This document shows positions 44,936 through 58,500 of a DNA stretch of 64,000 nucleotides, piece by piece. A program made the position numbers and the translations under genes. The notes under the pieces are model-generated. The model ran no database searches. It saw only the letters and a list, made by a program, of their open reading frames with translations, and was not told the DNA's origin. Origin of the DNA: Patagioenas fasciata (Eukaryota; Chordata; Aves; Columbiformes; Columbidae); NCBI RefSeq assembly GCF_037038585.1, contig NC_092560.1:85483549-85547548 (forward strand), written 5' to 3'. Numbering within the stretch: the stretch's first letter is position 1; every line of letters starts with the position of its first letter.

Positions 44936-47390
44936 ATATCTGCATATGTAGTTACTATATTCTGCTCTTCCCAGTTTAAACCCCCCAATCTGTATTCAAA
45001 CAAGGTGTATAATAAAATAGTTTCATTAAGAAAAAAGAAGGGGCAATCTGAATCGTGAGCTTCAGCTCCAGTTAAACCTGTCTGTGCCCTGGGCCTGTAC
45101 AGGTTTCCCAAACTGTGCACTTAGAAGGGTTTTTGGGGTTTTTTGCCTTCTAGCTTCTAATGTCTCCGCTGTACTGCTGGCTGGACCAAAGTGGCCCTCC
45201 GCCGTCACCTCACAAAGGGATCCAAATGAGTTCAGTAATACTCAGTTTCCGTGACAAATGTGCTAGAGAAGGAATCCCATTAGGAAGCGCGCAGGGTCGA
45301 GAGCTCGCTGAGTGTTGGCTGTGTGTTGGCAGGGCCGGCGCGGCGTGGGACGGCCCGGAGCAGCAGCGCCGCGGGAGCACCTGGTGTCTCCTGGGAGCTG
45401 ATGGCTTTGGAGGATCTGCACTCGAACTGTAAGTTATTTGAACATGGGAAAGGGAACATCACAGATGTAGAGACCGGAGAGGGACGTGTGCACGTTGTGT
45501 GACAAACGCTGCCTGTGGCAGTAGGGCCTGTGGAGGAAACCCTGTTCTGAGCCCTGCTTGCACAGGGGATGCTGACGGGAAGGCATTTCTTACTGTATCC
45601 CTGCCTTTAGAAACCCCTGTAACTGTATCCGTCATTGGTGTGGAGGGTGAAATATGCTGGTTCTCAAGGACAGGCTGCAGGAGGCAGCCGTTTGCTTTGG
45701 CCCAGATCCAGTAAAGCACTTTAAAAGTTCAGCATGCATAAATTCAGCCAAAATTTAAATCCCCGTGAAATCAGTGGGATTAAAACACATGACTAAACGT
45801 GGGCATCTGTTAAAGCTCTCTTTGCCTTGGGATGCCCGTTCTGAACCGAAGCCTTGTTTTTTTTCCTGAAGCGCAGTTGTTTAGGGATAATACTTTTTGC
45901 TTGGAGTATCTGCTAGGTTAGGTTACTTACGTGTTGGTTGTTTGGGTTTGGATGCTGAATAGCTTTGGAGGAAAGGTTTTCAGGTAATCAAAATAAGCTC
46001 GTGCTCCTCTGGCAAAGGAAGGGTTGACACGCTTCAGAAAGGCCAGTAGGCTCTGCCGCTTTCCCTCCCCACGCCGCAGTAATGGGGTAATTTAAATGCG
46101 AGAAGCCGTTGTTAATGCAGCATTAAACTTCTGAGAGTGATCCTGTTTCTGGTGAGTGATGGGAACAGAGGAGCATGACAGGCTCATCAAGAACTCTCCA
46201 AAAATAACAGCTTGAGATTCATTTGGTCTTTTGGTTTGGCATTTTGGATTTCATGCCCTTGGCCTTTGCTGGCTGTGCATTCCCCATCTGGAGAAGACAG
46301 CGCTGGGACTCAAGGTGGCACCCGCCGCCCCGGCTCCAGGCGAGAGCTGACAGAAGCGGCCGTGTCCGGAGCGCGGGCACCGCAGCCGCACAGGGCAGGC
46401 GGCAGGGGCTTCCCCAGCGCCCCTCACAGCCGGGTCAGACATTTGCTGGCCCCCCGCTTTTGTTTCAGTGCCAGTGGAAATCGGTATGGAAGGTCTTGGT
46501 GCCAGTCGGTGAGAATAAAGTTAATATATAATCATAGCTGTCCTGAGAATGACATGGGTAATATTTTTACATATACAAGTGATACTGTGTCATCAGTGAC
46601 AGCAGCTTCTCAAATTAGCAGATGGTGGCCCTAAAAGAAAACATGTTTTTGTGCCTTACCCCTCCCTTTATTCCCAGACCGAACAAAGATAACTAGGTAG
46701 TAGCATCTGCTGATGGGATATTTCCTGTTAAACTCACCTGTCTGCCAGAGCTGAAGATGCTCAAACTATGCTGTATATAAGGTACAAAAGGTGTAGTTAG
46801 AATTTTGATGTATCACAAACTCCAGTTGGTTTTAATTATGTAAGACATTTTGGACAGCTGTAAGAAATAAGAACAAAATGTAGTAAGCAGAGAGATGATG
46901 ACTTTGCTGCCTCCATTATTGTTTGCACACATGAAGTGCAAAATGTCAATTTTTGCCTTATCTGAAGCCAAGCCATTTCCTGCGTGTCGGGCTTGTGTCA
47001 TTGTTTGCGTCGTTCCCGCGAAGGAGGTCGAGCAAGGCTTTCAGAACGGGTCAATCCAATTTCTCTGCCTGCGAGGGCTGGACCGTGGCATTTGAACCCG
47101 GCTCGGGGGCCTGGCGGACTAAGCGGGGCTTGGATCAGGCTTTGCCGTTCACCATTCTGTTATCACAAGTCCATCGCTCACTCGCTAATGCCAGAGCTGA
47201 GACTGCGAGGTTATCGTCTCTCCCCAGAGGGGGACGCGGGGGGCGAGGCTGCGCCCACCCCGCACCCAGAGCCGCCCAAACCTCCGGCCCTGCTGCCAGC
47301 ACAGCGGGGCCTCAGACACGGGAACCTCCGCCCGCTGTCACGCTGCGTGCAGCACAGCGCGCAGGGAAAGTAAACAAAGGTGTTAATAAT
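44936..47390. other. MALT1-ZNF532 intergenic spacer (tail to tail)
   Basis: About 2.4 kb between the two convergent 3' ends. GC-rich patches at about 45290-45400, 46300-46440 and 47010-47350 give unconserved-looking ORFs. No repeat family or RNA gene recognised. Confidence 0.55.
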
Positions 47391-47394
47391 GGCT

Positions 47395-49077
47395 GTGAAA
47401 ATTTAACTTTTATTATCTGTTCACTGTATACAAAACACCATTCTGCATAGTGATTACCCATTTGTTGTACAGTTGACAGCGCACATCGACACACAAGTGC
47501 TGGGAGGTGAGCGGCGAGGCCAGCGCACCCGCAGCGACGGGGACGGGCGCCTCGTGACCACCGCGTGCGGTAAGAGACGGGACAAAGAGCATCTGCCAAC
47601 AGGCCAAACTGAGAACGAGGATGACCAGGGAAAGCAAACAAATGTATCTGATACACAATTTCCAGAGTGATTAAGGGTTTTACAGAGGTGGCTGAGAAGG
47701 ATCAATATTTTTTCAAACACTTGCATTTTTAAAACTGTTAAAATTTAATGATAAATAACAGAGTCTCACAAATCTTTAGGGGCAAAATGCTCCACATTTA
47801 TTTACATATGAAATGTGTTTAATACAGTTGTAATGGACATAGTGTATAGTAACATCTGACAGCAGCAAGACTTTCAAGGAACCAAACAATTACTACTGTA
47901 TATCATGCAGCTATCTATATATACACGATTTGTTTTAAAAAAAAGTACAAAATTGGTTTTTTAGGGATACATACAAGGTATAAAATGCAAAAAGAAACCA
48001 AAAATATAACTCTCACAGAGAACTATATATGAAAGGGCCAGTATGGTACCTTTTTGTACTTTGTGACGTTAGAGCCACGTTTGCAATGGCCGAACGAGCC
48101 TCGTGGGGCCTGTGCTGGAGCTGGGAGCCCAGCCGAACCGACAGAGCTGGTGTGCTGGCTGCTGGCACCGAGCACCAGAGCGTCTGGCGTGGGCACACGG
48201 CGCTGGGAAACGCCAGCCCCGGCGCGGGGGTGAGCCAGAGGCAACGCAAGTACGTACTGCTGTGTACTCACTGCTATATAACGTTCAATAAATTACATGA
48301 CAAAAAACACCCTTATCAACCTATTCCTCTAATTACAACTTATTTGTTAAATCCAGAGCAGCCCAGCCCTTTTGTAACAATCTGAGCTTTGATCACAAGC
48401 ACCTGATGGCCTAAAAAAATCACTTCATGATACATGGTTGTGCAATTACACTTTTCAGAAGTACTTTATCGCTCTAGGGGGTCTGCACCCGTTCTGGTGT
48501 TGCCACCTCAAACCAGCACTGCATTTACACATGCAGTGGTACTTTTTCTTACTTTTTTTCCCTTTTTTTTAAATATATATCTTTTAAGAGAAAGTTTAAA
48601 AGCTTCCTTGAGCATTTAGAAGCACGAGTTCTTAGAATTTGTCTCCCCTTCGCCTGCTTCCCTGCCTCTGCACCTACAGCTCACCTTCCCTCCAGAAGCA
48701 TCCGCATAAGAAACAGCTGGAGAGAACCTAAGAACTGCCCCAGCATTCAGAACTCTGATAAAGGAACTTAGCAGGATAAAAACCAGAACAAAACAGAAGA
48801 GCCCAAACTTTACACTAGATACTGATACAAACACATAACAAAGAGTATAAAAGTTATTAGTTTAAATATATACAAACTCTCTTGAACTCAAATACTGCTT
48901 CAGTGGGTCTGAGGATATAGACAATGAGGTGACGGGGACACTTTTATGCAGAATATATTGCAACAGCCTGAACAGTGCTGTTAACACTGTAATACCTTGA
49001 ACTTTCTGTAGCAAAAATGTCATTAATATTCCAATGTGGAGAGAGATTTCTGCATCCCAAATGCTCTGATCACTTGA
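47395..49077 (-). other. ZNF532: Probable ZNF532 3' UTR
   Basis: On the minus strand the sequence after the ZNF532 stop runs AT-rich to candidate AATAAA signals at 47797-47802 and 47409-47414 (seen as TTTATT on the plus strand). The UTR would be about 1.3 or 1.7 kb. Its A/T-rich content is typical of a long regulatory 3' UTR. The ends are inferred. Confidence 0.55.
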
Positions 49078-49572
49078 TCACTTCTCAGCTGAGCTCATTC
49101 TTTTTGATTTGATGAAGGCCATGCCATGTGTTCTCATGTGAGTGTTTAAGGCCGCTTCAGTTTCAAAAGTCTTTGCGCACACTTTGCACCTTCTGTCCGA
49201 GGCCGCGCTGTCCGACGACTCATCCTCCTGGCTGGGTTTATTTTCTTGCTGATTATCCTCCCCAGACCCGTTCTGTTTTGACACCGGCTGAGGCTCCTTC
49301 AGCTTGTGCACGATGAAGAGGTGTCTGGAGAGGGACACGTGGGACGTGTAGCAGAGTCCACACTCCCTGCACTGGTACGAAGAGCCATCGGATTTATGCT
49401 GAGGAATGTGTTCATGAAACTGGAGAAGATTTTCTGTTGTAAAGCCGCAAACAGCACACTTGTGAACTTTGAAAACGTTTATCTTGAGCTTCTTCAGCGG
49501 CTGAGTGATTGCGCCCCGGGGAGGCCTGAACTCCAGCACAGGTTCTTCCAGTTTGCGCTTTGGACTGGGAAC
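49078..49572 (-). CDS. ZNF532: ZNF532 last coding exon (three C2H2 fingers, stop)
   Basis: The acceptor GGCTTCTTCTAG precedes 49572, phase 0. It begins [20 protein letters not shown] and carries fingers HKCAVCGF...[15 protein letters not shown]...HLFIVH and [10 protein letters not shown]...HMRTH. An acidic, polar spacer with [13 protein letters not shown] separates the last two. It ends [10 protein letters not shown] at a TGA at 49078-49080, the human C-terminus. Confidence 0.96.
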   Translation of the reverse strand, partial: VPSPKRKLEEPVLEFRPPRGAITQPLKKLKINVFKVHKCAVCGFTTENLLQFHEHIPQHKSDGSSYQCRECGLCYTSHVSLSRHLFIVHKLKEPQPVSKQNGSGEDNQQENKPSQEDESSDSAASDRRCKVCAKTFETEAALNTHMRTHGMAFIKSKRMSSAEK

Positions 49573-52500
49573 CTAGAAGAAGCCGTAAACGGTATACACA
49601 ACGTCAGCATAATCACGCCGTTCTGTTCCCAACTATTTCCAGCTTGCAAACTTCAAAAACTTGCCCTTGGTAGATTCCAGTACAACTTTGATAAATACAA
49701 GATTTGAAATAATACAAGCAAATACATGTTATACATGTTGGAAAACTAGGGGTTTTCTTTACTATAAATTGCACATAAGATTTGTTGTGTCAGCTCTGAT
49801 AGAGCTCCAGTATCTAACACGCTGTACAAACTGAGCAACTGCAGAGTAACTGCACCCAGTCCACGCAGCAACGAGACTGAGTTGTGTACAGAGCGCAGGA
49901 TACCAGTCTAGAAACTGGGAAGCACTACCTCTAGAACACAGTTTGAATTACTTAACATTGTTCCATGCCTGAAATTTGACTTGACAGCTCATCTCCTGAC
50001 TGCCAGTAACTAAACTACCGTATTGCCAAAGGATGGATCAACAGGCACAATTTTTACAAGTAATTAAACCGATCATTTTTATATTCTCCTGGTTATTCTT
50101 CAACACGAATATTCCCCAAGAATCCTCTGCATGCCATGTAGCTCACATATGCTCAGTGATCTTTATGAAGACAGTGTATTTAGCTGCAGTATTTTCAATG
50201 CTTAAATAAGACAACGATATATTGGCCTAAAGAGTCACGTAAAGGACAATAGTATGTCAGACATGTTCTGTTCTCTGCTGTCAGCTTTGGACTTCCCATC
50301 ACAGGTGAAGTTCTTGATCACTTAGAGCCAAAAACCATTAAAAGCTGTTGTTAATCTCTGCACGTAACAAGCCTTTGGACAGTGCTGTCATCTTAGTTTT
50401 TCCTTCCTCCTAACACTCATCACCAACAGAAGAACAACTCCACTTGAGGGGACCTACACGGATCTCCCAAGTGATTACCTTTGCGTCTTCTTTCACTTCC
50501 CTTTCTTCCATATTGGTTGATTCAGTCATCTCCTTCACATCAGGGTCTTTAATGCCGTGCATCAACTGAATGTGTTTCTCCAGCATCAACCGCTTGGTAA
50601 AAGTACGTCTGGAATCCGGGCAGTGCCTGCATGAGCACAGAGCAGACGCAGATTCACATGCCAAGCTTAACAACGGCCGTGGTATTCTGACGAATATCAA
50701 CACGACCGGAGTACACCCTATTGAAGATAGTGACAATGTTTTTCCAATCACTTGCACAGAAGTGTTCTAAGAAACTGATCACAAAATAGAAGTGTTTGAG
50801 CAATTTAGAGCAAATGAGAAGTTGTCTGAAGATAATATCCAAAATCGTACAACACATGAGTCAGAATAAAACCTTGGAGCATTGAGGTTGTTTGCTGGGC
50901 CTCTGCTAACATCAAACTGTACATTCTATTAGACACTTTCCCGAGTTCTCCTCAATTTAAATGCCATAGGGGAAGCAATCACCTTCCATGCAGGATGAAT
51001 TCTAGCTCCAAATGACACTTAATTCTGCATTCAAATACTTTGTTTCCTTGGAACTAGTAATTCCTTCTCGGCTCCCTTTCCAGCCTCCCAGTAACCAGAG
51101 CAAACTGGTCTTTCACAATCTCTGATTTTTCTCCCAGCCGCATCACCTTGAAGCCCCTTGTGTGCTTTTGGGAAGAGCCCTTCTCTGAGCTCGCTTTGTA
51201 TCATGTCGCACGGGTGTCGGAGGAAGGATCGCCCAGCTGCAGGGGAGAAGCTCAGCTCCAGTTCTCTCTTTCCAAGTCTCTCTCCTAAGGTTTTTAGCTT
51301 TTTAAATGCTGGGGTTTGTGGGGTTTTTTTAAGACAGTTCTGCAGGCCTTCTGAAATGAAAACTGAGAACCACCATGCAAATACAACTACCATAGGCTCA
51401 TAGAATGTCCTGAGCTGGAAGGGACCCACAGGGATCATGGAGTCCAGCTCCTGTCCCTGCACAGGACACCCCACAGTTCACACCCTGTGTCTGCACGAAG
51501 AGATACAACAGAAAGTTCATATCTTATCTGACAGATTTTTCTATTAAATTATCATCTCTCCAGCCACTTAAACATTACTAAGGATTTTTAGACATTACAC
51601 ACTGTTTTATGTATGAGAAAAATACTACAAATCCCGGCTTTTGTAGGAGAGAAGCATGGGATGTACATTTGAGAGACCATGGCAAAGCCGGCTGAGCGCT
51701 GCAGACGCCGTCCCGCAGCTCAGCACCGCAGCCCCGGTCTGCCAGGCCCCAGCCGCGGCCGTTCCGCGCGGTCCCAGCGCCCGCCGGGCTCCGTGCCGGC
51801 AGGAACCCTGCCCATGGATCTCAACAGCTGCCTCGACTCAATGAATGGGACACTGGCTTTTATATAATCAAGGAAAGAAAGTCAACTAACAACGTGTATG
51901 GTTGGTTTCTACTCTGTTTCTAAATAAATAAAAGTAGAACTTACGAGCATGTATAAACCTTCCTAATGCCTTTGTGCTTGATACGATTGTGACGACATAA
52001 ACTATGGGATGAACTGAAAGATTTGTCACATTGTCGACATGGATGTTTCTTCATTTGCTTTAAAAAAGAAAAAAGAAGAAAAATATATTAATTAAAAAAG
52101 CTCAGTAACTGTAGCGCATGTGCACTTTCAGTAACAGGAAGGACCCGTCACTTACCACGCTGGGCACCGTGTCCCCAGGGCCAAGCAGGGCCCAGAGCAC
52201 CTGGCCCGCGCAGAGCCGTGCGGCCAGGGGACACCCACCCTGCCCCCGCTGTGAGCCCGTGCCACGCGCTGGCGCGAAGAGAACTTCTCCCCCAAAGAAG
52301 CCACGAAGATCAGAGGATCATTTCTGGATCAGTAAAGGCAGAACAGCGAGAGACTCACGGTGAAAGAACCTCCCCTCCCATCCCCAAACTGCGCTGGTGG
52401 TTCCTGAGGGAGCTCATCAGCCACCTGCGCGGGGGTGAAGAGCACATCACGGACATGGACACACTGACAGGGCTCAGAAAGGTGTGAAGAAGGCCTGATG

Positions 52501-55500
52501 GCATCCTGAGGGACACCTGTTCCATTTGGAACAGAAGAGGCAGGATCTGAACAGGACGAGTGGTCTCCATCGCGTCGCCCCAGCTGCACGTGGCCACGGC
52601 ACCGCCAGGATCTGAAGAGATCACATCTGCAAAGCTGCGGACTATACAGAGTGAACAACGTGGTTCTGTCCTCGAACTCCACCGGCCCCAGAACTCAGTT
52701 CAACGGGCACATCTGATCAACCTGAGCAGCTGCAGGACAGAACTGGAAGTATTCCCAATCAGGTTTCCTGTGCAGATAACTCCATTGTTCAAGCTCAGAT
52801 CTGTAATTTTTTGCTATTTTGGCAGTAACAAGTAAATTGAAACAAGATCTTGGAAATTAAATCCAAAGGCTGGCCAAACAAATCTAATTGAAGACCTTCC
52901 CAGATTACTCTTCCAGTTTACTTTTCAAAACCCCAGTGCGGGTCAGGATGCCACACGTATCACTCAGTATAATAATTCCTGCCACAATTGAGGTGTCCTG
53001 GGCCCGAAGAATTACTGAATTTTATTGGAACCTCACTTATTCTCGCCTTCTGAGGAAGTGATAAGCTCCTAAACAATGGAGATGTGCAATAATCCACATG
53101 GACATTGTAATATTACAAGAGTCAGCTCTAGTGCCTGTTCACCAGTAATAATAATAATAATTTAAAAATTCTCAGTCCTAAATACTAACATGCTCAAGCC
53201 ACATGGAAATGCTTAAGGAACTGAAAAACATCCATCTTCCCCTTGTGCTCCAAGTGCTGCATTTGATGTCCATGTTCCTGTTCTCCCCAACGGCTCCATG
53301 CTGAGGAACAGCCCCAGCCCCGCCAGCGGGGATGACGGAGCCCGTGTCATCACTGACCCTTAGCATGTGCCCCAAAGTCCGGAGTGAACGGCGCAAGGTT
53401 TGCACAGGAGAAAAAGTGGTGTCTGGGATGGCTGAAGGAGTAGGAGCTGTTAGACTGAGATGAGAGACCTTTCGCTATCGAGACCAAAATCACACGGAGT
53501 GTGGGGGAAGGAAAGAAAAGCAGTTCTGAAAGGTCGTCCGTGCAAATGCGAAGCAGCTCATTAGGAAACATGAGATGGTAATTTTACCAGAGCTAGTCAG
53601 TGCTGTTAGAGGCACAGTACTGCTCAACCTAGACCTCCTTTTCATGTTTAAAGGCCAATTAAATCAACATATTTCACTCCTAAGTTGTTACAGGTGAAAA
53701 CCTGGCAGTGTTTACACACAGTGCGTGCTCATTAATGCTAATACACTTTGCGCTCTGGGTTTGCAGTATGCTTATGACTGCAACGCAGTCAAAGAATTTA
53801 TGAAATACAATAGAACATGAAGCCATTCGCACTGTGCTGCACAGACAAGCTCAGGTAAGGATGCAGCAAGCGCAGGACCGCGCTCAGCTGGACCCCGTCC
53901 CGCCCACCACACCACCCCTGCTCGGGATGTGCCGGCAAGGTTCCGGATAGAGACCCAAACAGGATTTGGGAAGCATTAGTTTCACCAGTGGCAGCCAACA
54001 CCAAAAGAACTAAATAATCAGTTGTGTAATTGGGTGCAGGATAACCTGTCGTACAGCATCTTGTCTTTACAGGATGAAAGAGGATGTTCAGTTAGATGTA
54101 CAGCAATTCCTGCTTAGAAAACATCTGTCCTTTCATAGGAACACCTACACAGGAGCTGTGGGGAGCTCAGCACATCAGCCGGGCTGAGCGCAGACACACA
54201 CCAGGCAGTTCCAAGCCAGGAGCTGTCCGGACTGCTCACAACCACCTCTGTCTGGACCAAGAACTTCCTCTCCAAACAGCACCGTTCAGCTCAGGCAGAC
54301 AGTCAGGCCAAGGCAGCTCCAGCCCTTCCTACCCGAGGGCTGGCTCACGCTCGGCCAGCTCAGGGGACACAGCCACGGGAACCTGTCTGTGCAGCCGCTT
54401 CCAGCGAGTCGGGAGGTGCAGAACTCTGCTCTGAACAGCCCCGTCCAGCCAGGACACATGCGGCAGCACCTCTGCTCTGAACAGCCCCGTCCAGCCAGGA
54501 CACACGCGGCAGCACCTCTGCTCTGAACAGCCCAGCCTGGGTCACCTGCGAGCGCTGCAGCTCCAGACTTGCACTCTGATCCTGCAAAAGCAGCAATCAG
54601 AATTTTGAAACCCATCATCTTCAAATACTTTACATGCCAATGGACTTTGTGAAGAGTTAATTAATTGCTTACGTAAGTTTTTAACAAACATTCTCCATAG
54701 ATCATTATAGAGCATTTAACCCACACCTATCGTTCTGAAGAAAAACAGTCTATAAATTAATTCCATTATTTATTAGACCCATTTCACATACTTGGTTATC
54801 TTATGCTCATTTCTAGTCTCTCTACAATAAAATGTATCCATAGATGTTTAGTTTTTTAATATAGTAATTTTGAAACTCAACAACTACTGAAAATTTCAAA
54901 AGGTCAGCAAGGAACGTAGCAACTGGCCTTTTAACACTCCATGTCTTTCAGAAATGGGTGAATCTCTATTCGTTTTAATATATATATGTCCCCCATTATT
55001 TGAGGAACCACTTGAACGGGGATTAAAAATAGGACATAAATGCAAGCAATGAGACAAGCCTTTAGGCCAGGATTTGAGTGCAACACTTATCTAATATTTG
55101 ATGGCAAGGGTTGTTCCTGAAGTAACGTTGCATGTTCTTATTAAACATCGGAAAGATACATATTTAAAGCTAATATTTAGAAAGCATTATCAATGTGCTA
55201 CTAACCTTATTTGACATGCCTCATGCCACTCTGATGCAGAGGTGATCAGACTGGAAACCACTCTAGTTCACTCTGCAGTGACACTTCCATTGGGAGGTTA
55301 TGCGGCTTTGTTTTTGAAAATGGCATCGATGTGAAACGCATCTGGTCTCACACTTATTTCCTTGCCAGTAAAAGCACTGATGTGGTAATATTTGAACTAA
55401 CAGGCAAAACAGAGTAGACCGACAGTTTACGTGCTGCTAAAGAGACTGATGTAGACAAAAAACTAAACTATGATTGCATGAGTTACAAGATCAGGAACAA

Positions 55501-58500
55501 GTATTCACTGCACAAGCATCCCACAGGGGCTGTGACACATTGTCCGAGTTTCTTTAGAGACCCTGCCCAGCAGAAATGTCAGGAGTATACCTGCTAGGCT
55601 CAAAATGGAAGAGATTAACAGCTCATCGGTGACTTCAATGGACAGAAATGCAAAAATTGTCTTTTAAAGCAATTGAAGAAATCAAATGGCGACCACATGG
55701 TGTCAGCTGTTTGTCTGCTTTTCATGCCCTCAGGCTGTAAAAGGAGAACCAGGTAGAGGAAATGTGGTTCTGTGAATCACAGCGCTTGGTTCTGTGTCGC
55801 TGCAGGGGCTGGCGGTGCAGTCGCTGTGCGGCAGCAAGGCTGGAGGAGAGCGGGAGCTGCTGAGGGACACAGAGCCTGGGAACAGCCTCCGGTCAGAGTC
55901 CTCAGGACAAGTTAGAGGTGAGACACTGCCATTTTCAGCTTTTCCATTAAATGTTTATAAGCAGAATAAACTAATTTGCACAACAGCTTTAGACATAAGC
56001 ACTGTAATCTGAAGGACCACAGAAACCTCTTGAAATGTGTTATCATTTACCATAGCATATTAGCATCCTAAAAACAACAGATTTTCACTCAGGATGACTT
56101 TTTTCCACCCAGACGCTCTGCTCTGTCACTGCAGTGCAGCACGGCACCTCAGTTCGATTCCGCTCCCAGCGCAGGGAGGTGAGAGCGAGGCGGGGGGGCC
56201 CAGCACCGCCTCAGCATCGCCGACCTGGGGGTTCTCAGTGCCAGCGGCTGGGAAAGCTGGGGGTGCCGCAGGGACAGCCACTGGGGACGCATTTAAAGTG
56301 AGACACGGGAATGTACGCTCATACAGCATCCCCGTACTTCACTTCAAATCCATCACCAATCCCGCTGCTTTCAATTCAAAATTCAACATGTTCAGCGCGC
56401 CTGACTTGTTGGCTGAACGTACAAGTGTCAGCTTAGAGCAACAGCTTGACCTCGGAATCTGCCTTTAAAGTGAAACGCGGTGCGGCCCTCACTGCGCCCA
56501 GAAAGCAAAACCGCATTGCCCAGTCGAACAGCTCAAGAGAGGGACCCGAGGAGGCACAAAGAGCGAGAACCTGGATCAGACTCCATGACTCGGATGAGGT
56601 CCTGAAACACCCTTCACTCTTTCCACCTCCAAGAAGTTTTGGTACAGGATGAAGAAGCCTACAATTGAGCAAGAGTGCATGGATTTTCTCAATAGAACTA
56701 TGCAGAAAATGACAAAAACTAAGCAGCCAAAGACAGGAAGATTAAATCCATGTAAGACTGGAGAAGAGTAACCATGGAACTTAAAGGAATTATTTGCAAA
56801 ACCACGACTGAATTTTGAAAAACAATACTTCATATTTCAAGTTTAATTAACGTTTTTGTAATTGAATATTATTCATTTACCTTTCCGTGCTCTTTCCTCA
56901 TGTGGGAGATGTAAACGTCTCTCTGAGTGAAGAGCCTGTCACACTCCCAGCACGTCCAGCCAGGATTGGCCACTTTCTTGGGTTCTGCTTTCCTCATGGG
57001 AGAAGCAGATTTCTTCTCCAGCTTTTCTGTTCCGTTGACAGCCTTTGTGTCCTCTTTGTTGTGACTGGCTGAGTTCTGGGTTGTGGGTTTGGTGCTGAGG
57101 GGCAGATTTATCCCCAGGTTTGGTGGCCCCTCAACACTTTTCAAAGTTCCATGCATAGACTACAATAAAAGAGAAAAAAAAAAAAGGTACAAAACTAACA
57201 TAGACAGGTACAATTGTATTGAAAAAATGAAAAGACCATCCAAATCAAAAGCCTTCATTTACTCCTTTGTCACACTATTATCAGATCACATTCTTAACAT
57301 GATTAAGTAAAGGCAAGGCCTCCCATAAAGAGAAATTAGCCAAGAGCAGTAACAGCCATCATGCTTAGCTGAAGAGTTCTCTTCAGTGGCTAGGTATTTT
57401 CACTAAAAAAAGACACTGTATGTTAGGTTTACATTGTTGCTTCCTAAGGAAGAAAAAAGGGCTCAAGAAGTACTTAATGTCAGGCTTCATTTCTGGCTTC
57501 ACTTACCTAGAACGGTTGAGCATGCTCCTTTCAAACTACCTGACCAGAGATTTCTGACAAGTCTTGACTTGGCATATTGGTAAACAAGACAAGAAAAGGC
57601 AACTCCGTTGTTTAGCATGTACCAGTGTTAGGCCCTGCCTGACTCCAGGTTAGGAGCAGCCTAAGCGGGGCGGCAGTGCTGGCAGCCCCCGGCAGCAGGG
57701 CCAGCTGAGCGCTGCGCGGCACACGCCGCAGCTCTCGGCACTGACGCTTCCTCGCCCGCTTGTTCCTCCATTTAACTGAACACTGAGGAGAAGGGAAGGA
57801 CTTCTCCGCCTCCTCCTTGCCCCGTTTTTGGAGCCCGTGTCACAGCGCGGGGTACCCGAGCCTGCCCAAAGCTGACTGGATCGGGGAGTGTGGGCGGCAG
57901 CTGCGCCTGAGCAGAGCGAGCAGTGGGTTCACACGCGGTCCAGCGTGCGGCCCGCGGCCAAGGTCTCTGACATCTGCAACACCAGCCATCCCTAACGTAA
58001 TTATTGGTCCTACGGGTAATCTCAGAAACAAAAATAACACTCAGTACATTCTTGATTCTGAGAAAGCACAGATACAAATCCAATACTCCAGTAAAATACT
58101 TCGTTATTAAGTTCTTTCAGAAATCCTGTGGCTTCTGGGACAACCTGCTGGCTCTACAGCAAATATCGCCCTGATCTGTGGAACATGTTCATCTATTTAA
58201 CAGCTTCTAAAAGAAAAGTCAGTAATTAAAACCCTAAAACACTCCTGGGAAGCGAAGCGCACGGGCCCAGCTGCCTGGCTCCAGAGCAGCCCGGCGCTGT
58301 GCGGGACGGGGGCGTTTGCTCCAGCGTCCCTGCAGCCGGACACGCAGAGAGCGCCACAGCCTGTGGACATGGAGGGTCCTACACTTCCAGGCAACTCGAC
58401 ACTGACCTGGAAGTCCCATCCCAGCATGCAAAACGTTCGTGCTCAACTTTCTAAATGCCTTTTAAATCCAATACTTGAATTTCAAGTTCTTATTTGAAAA

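Noticed and set aside
46212-47450. ORFs of 100-165 codons in the MALT1-ZNF532 spacer
   Set aside because: They sit in GC-rich patches, overlap each other in several frames and show no recognisable motif.
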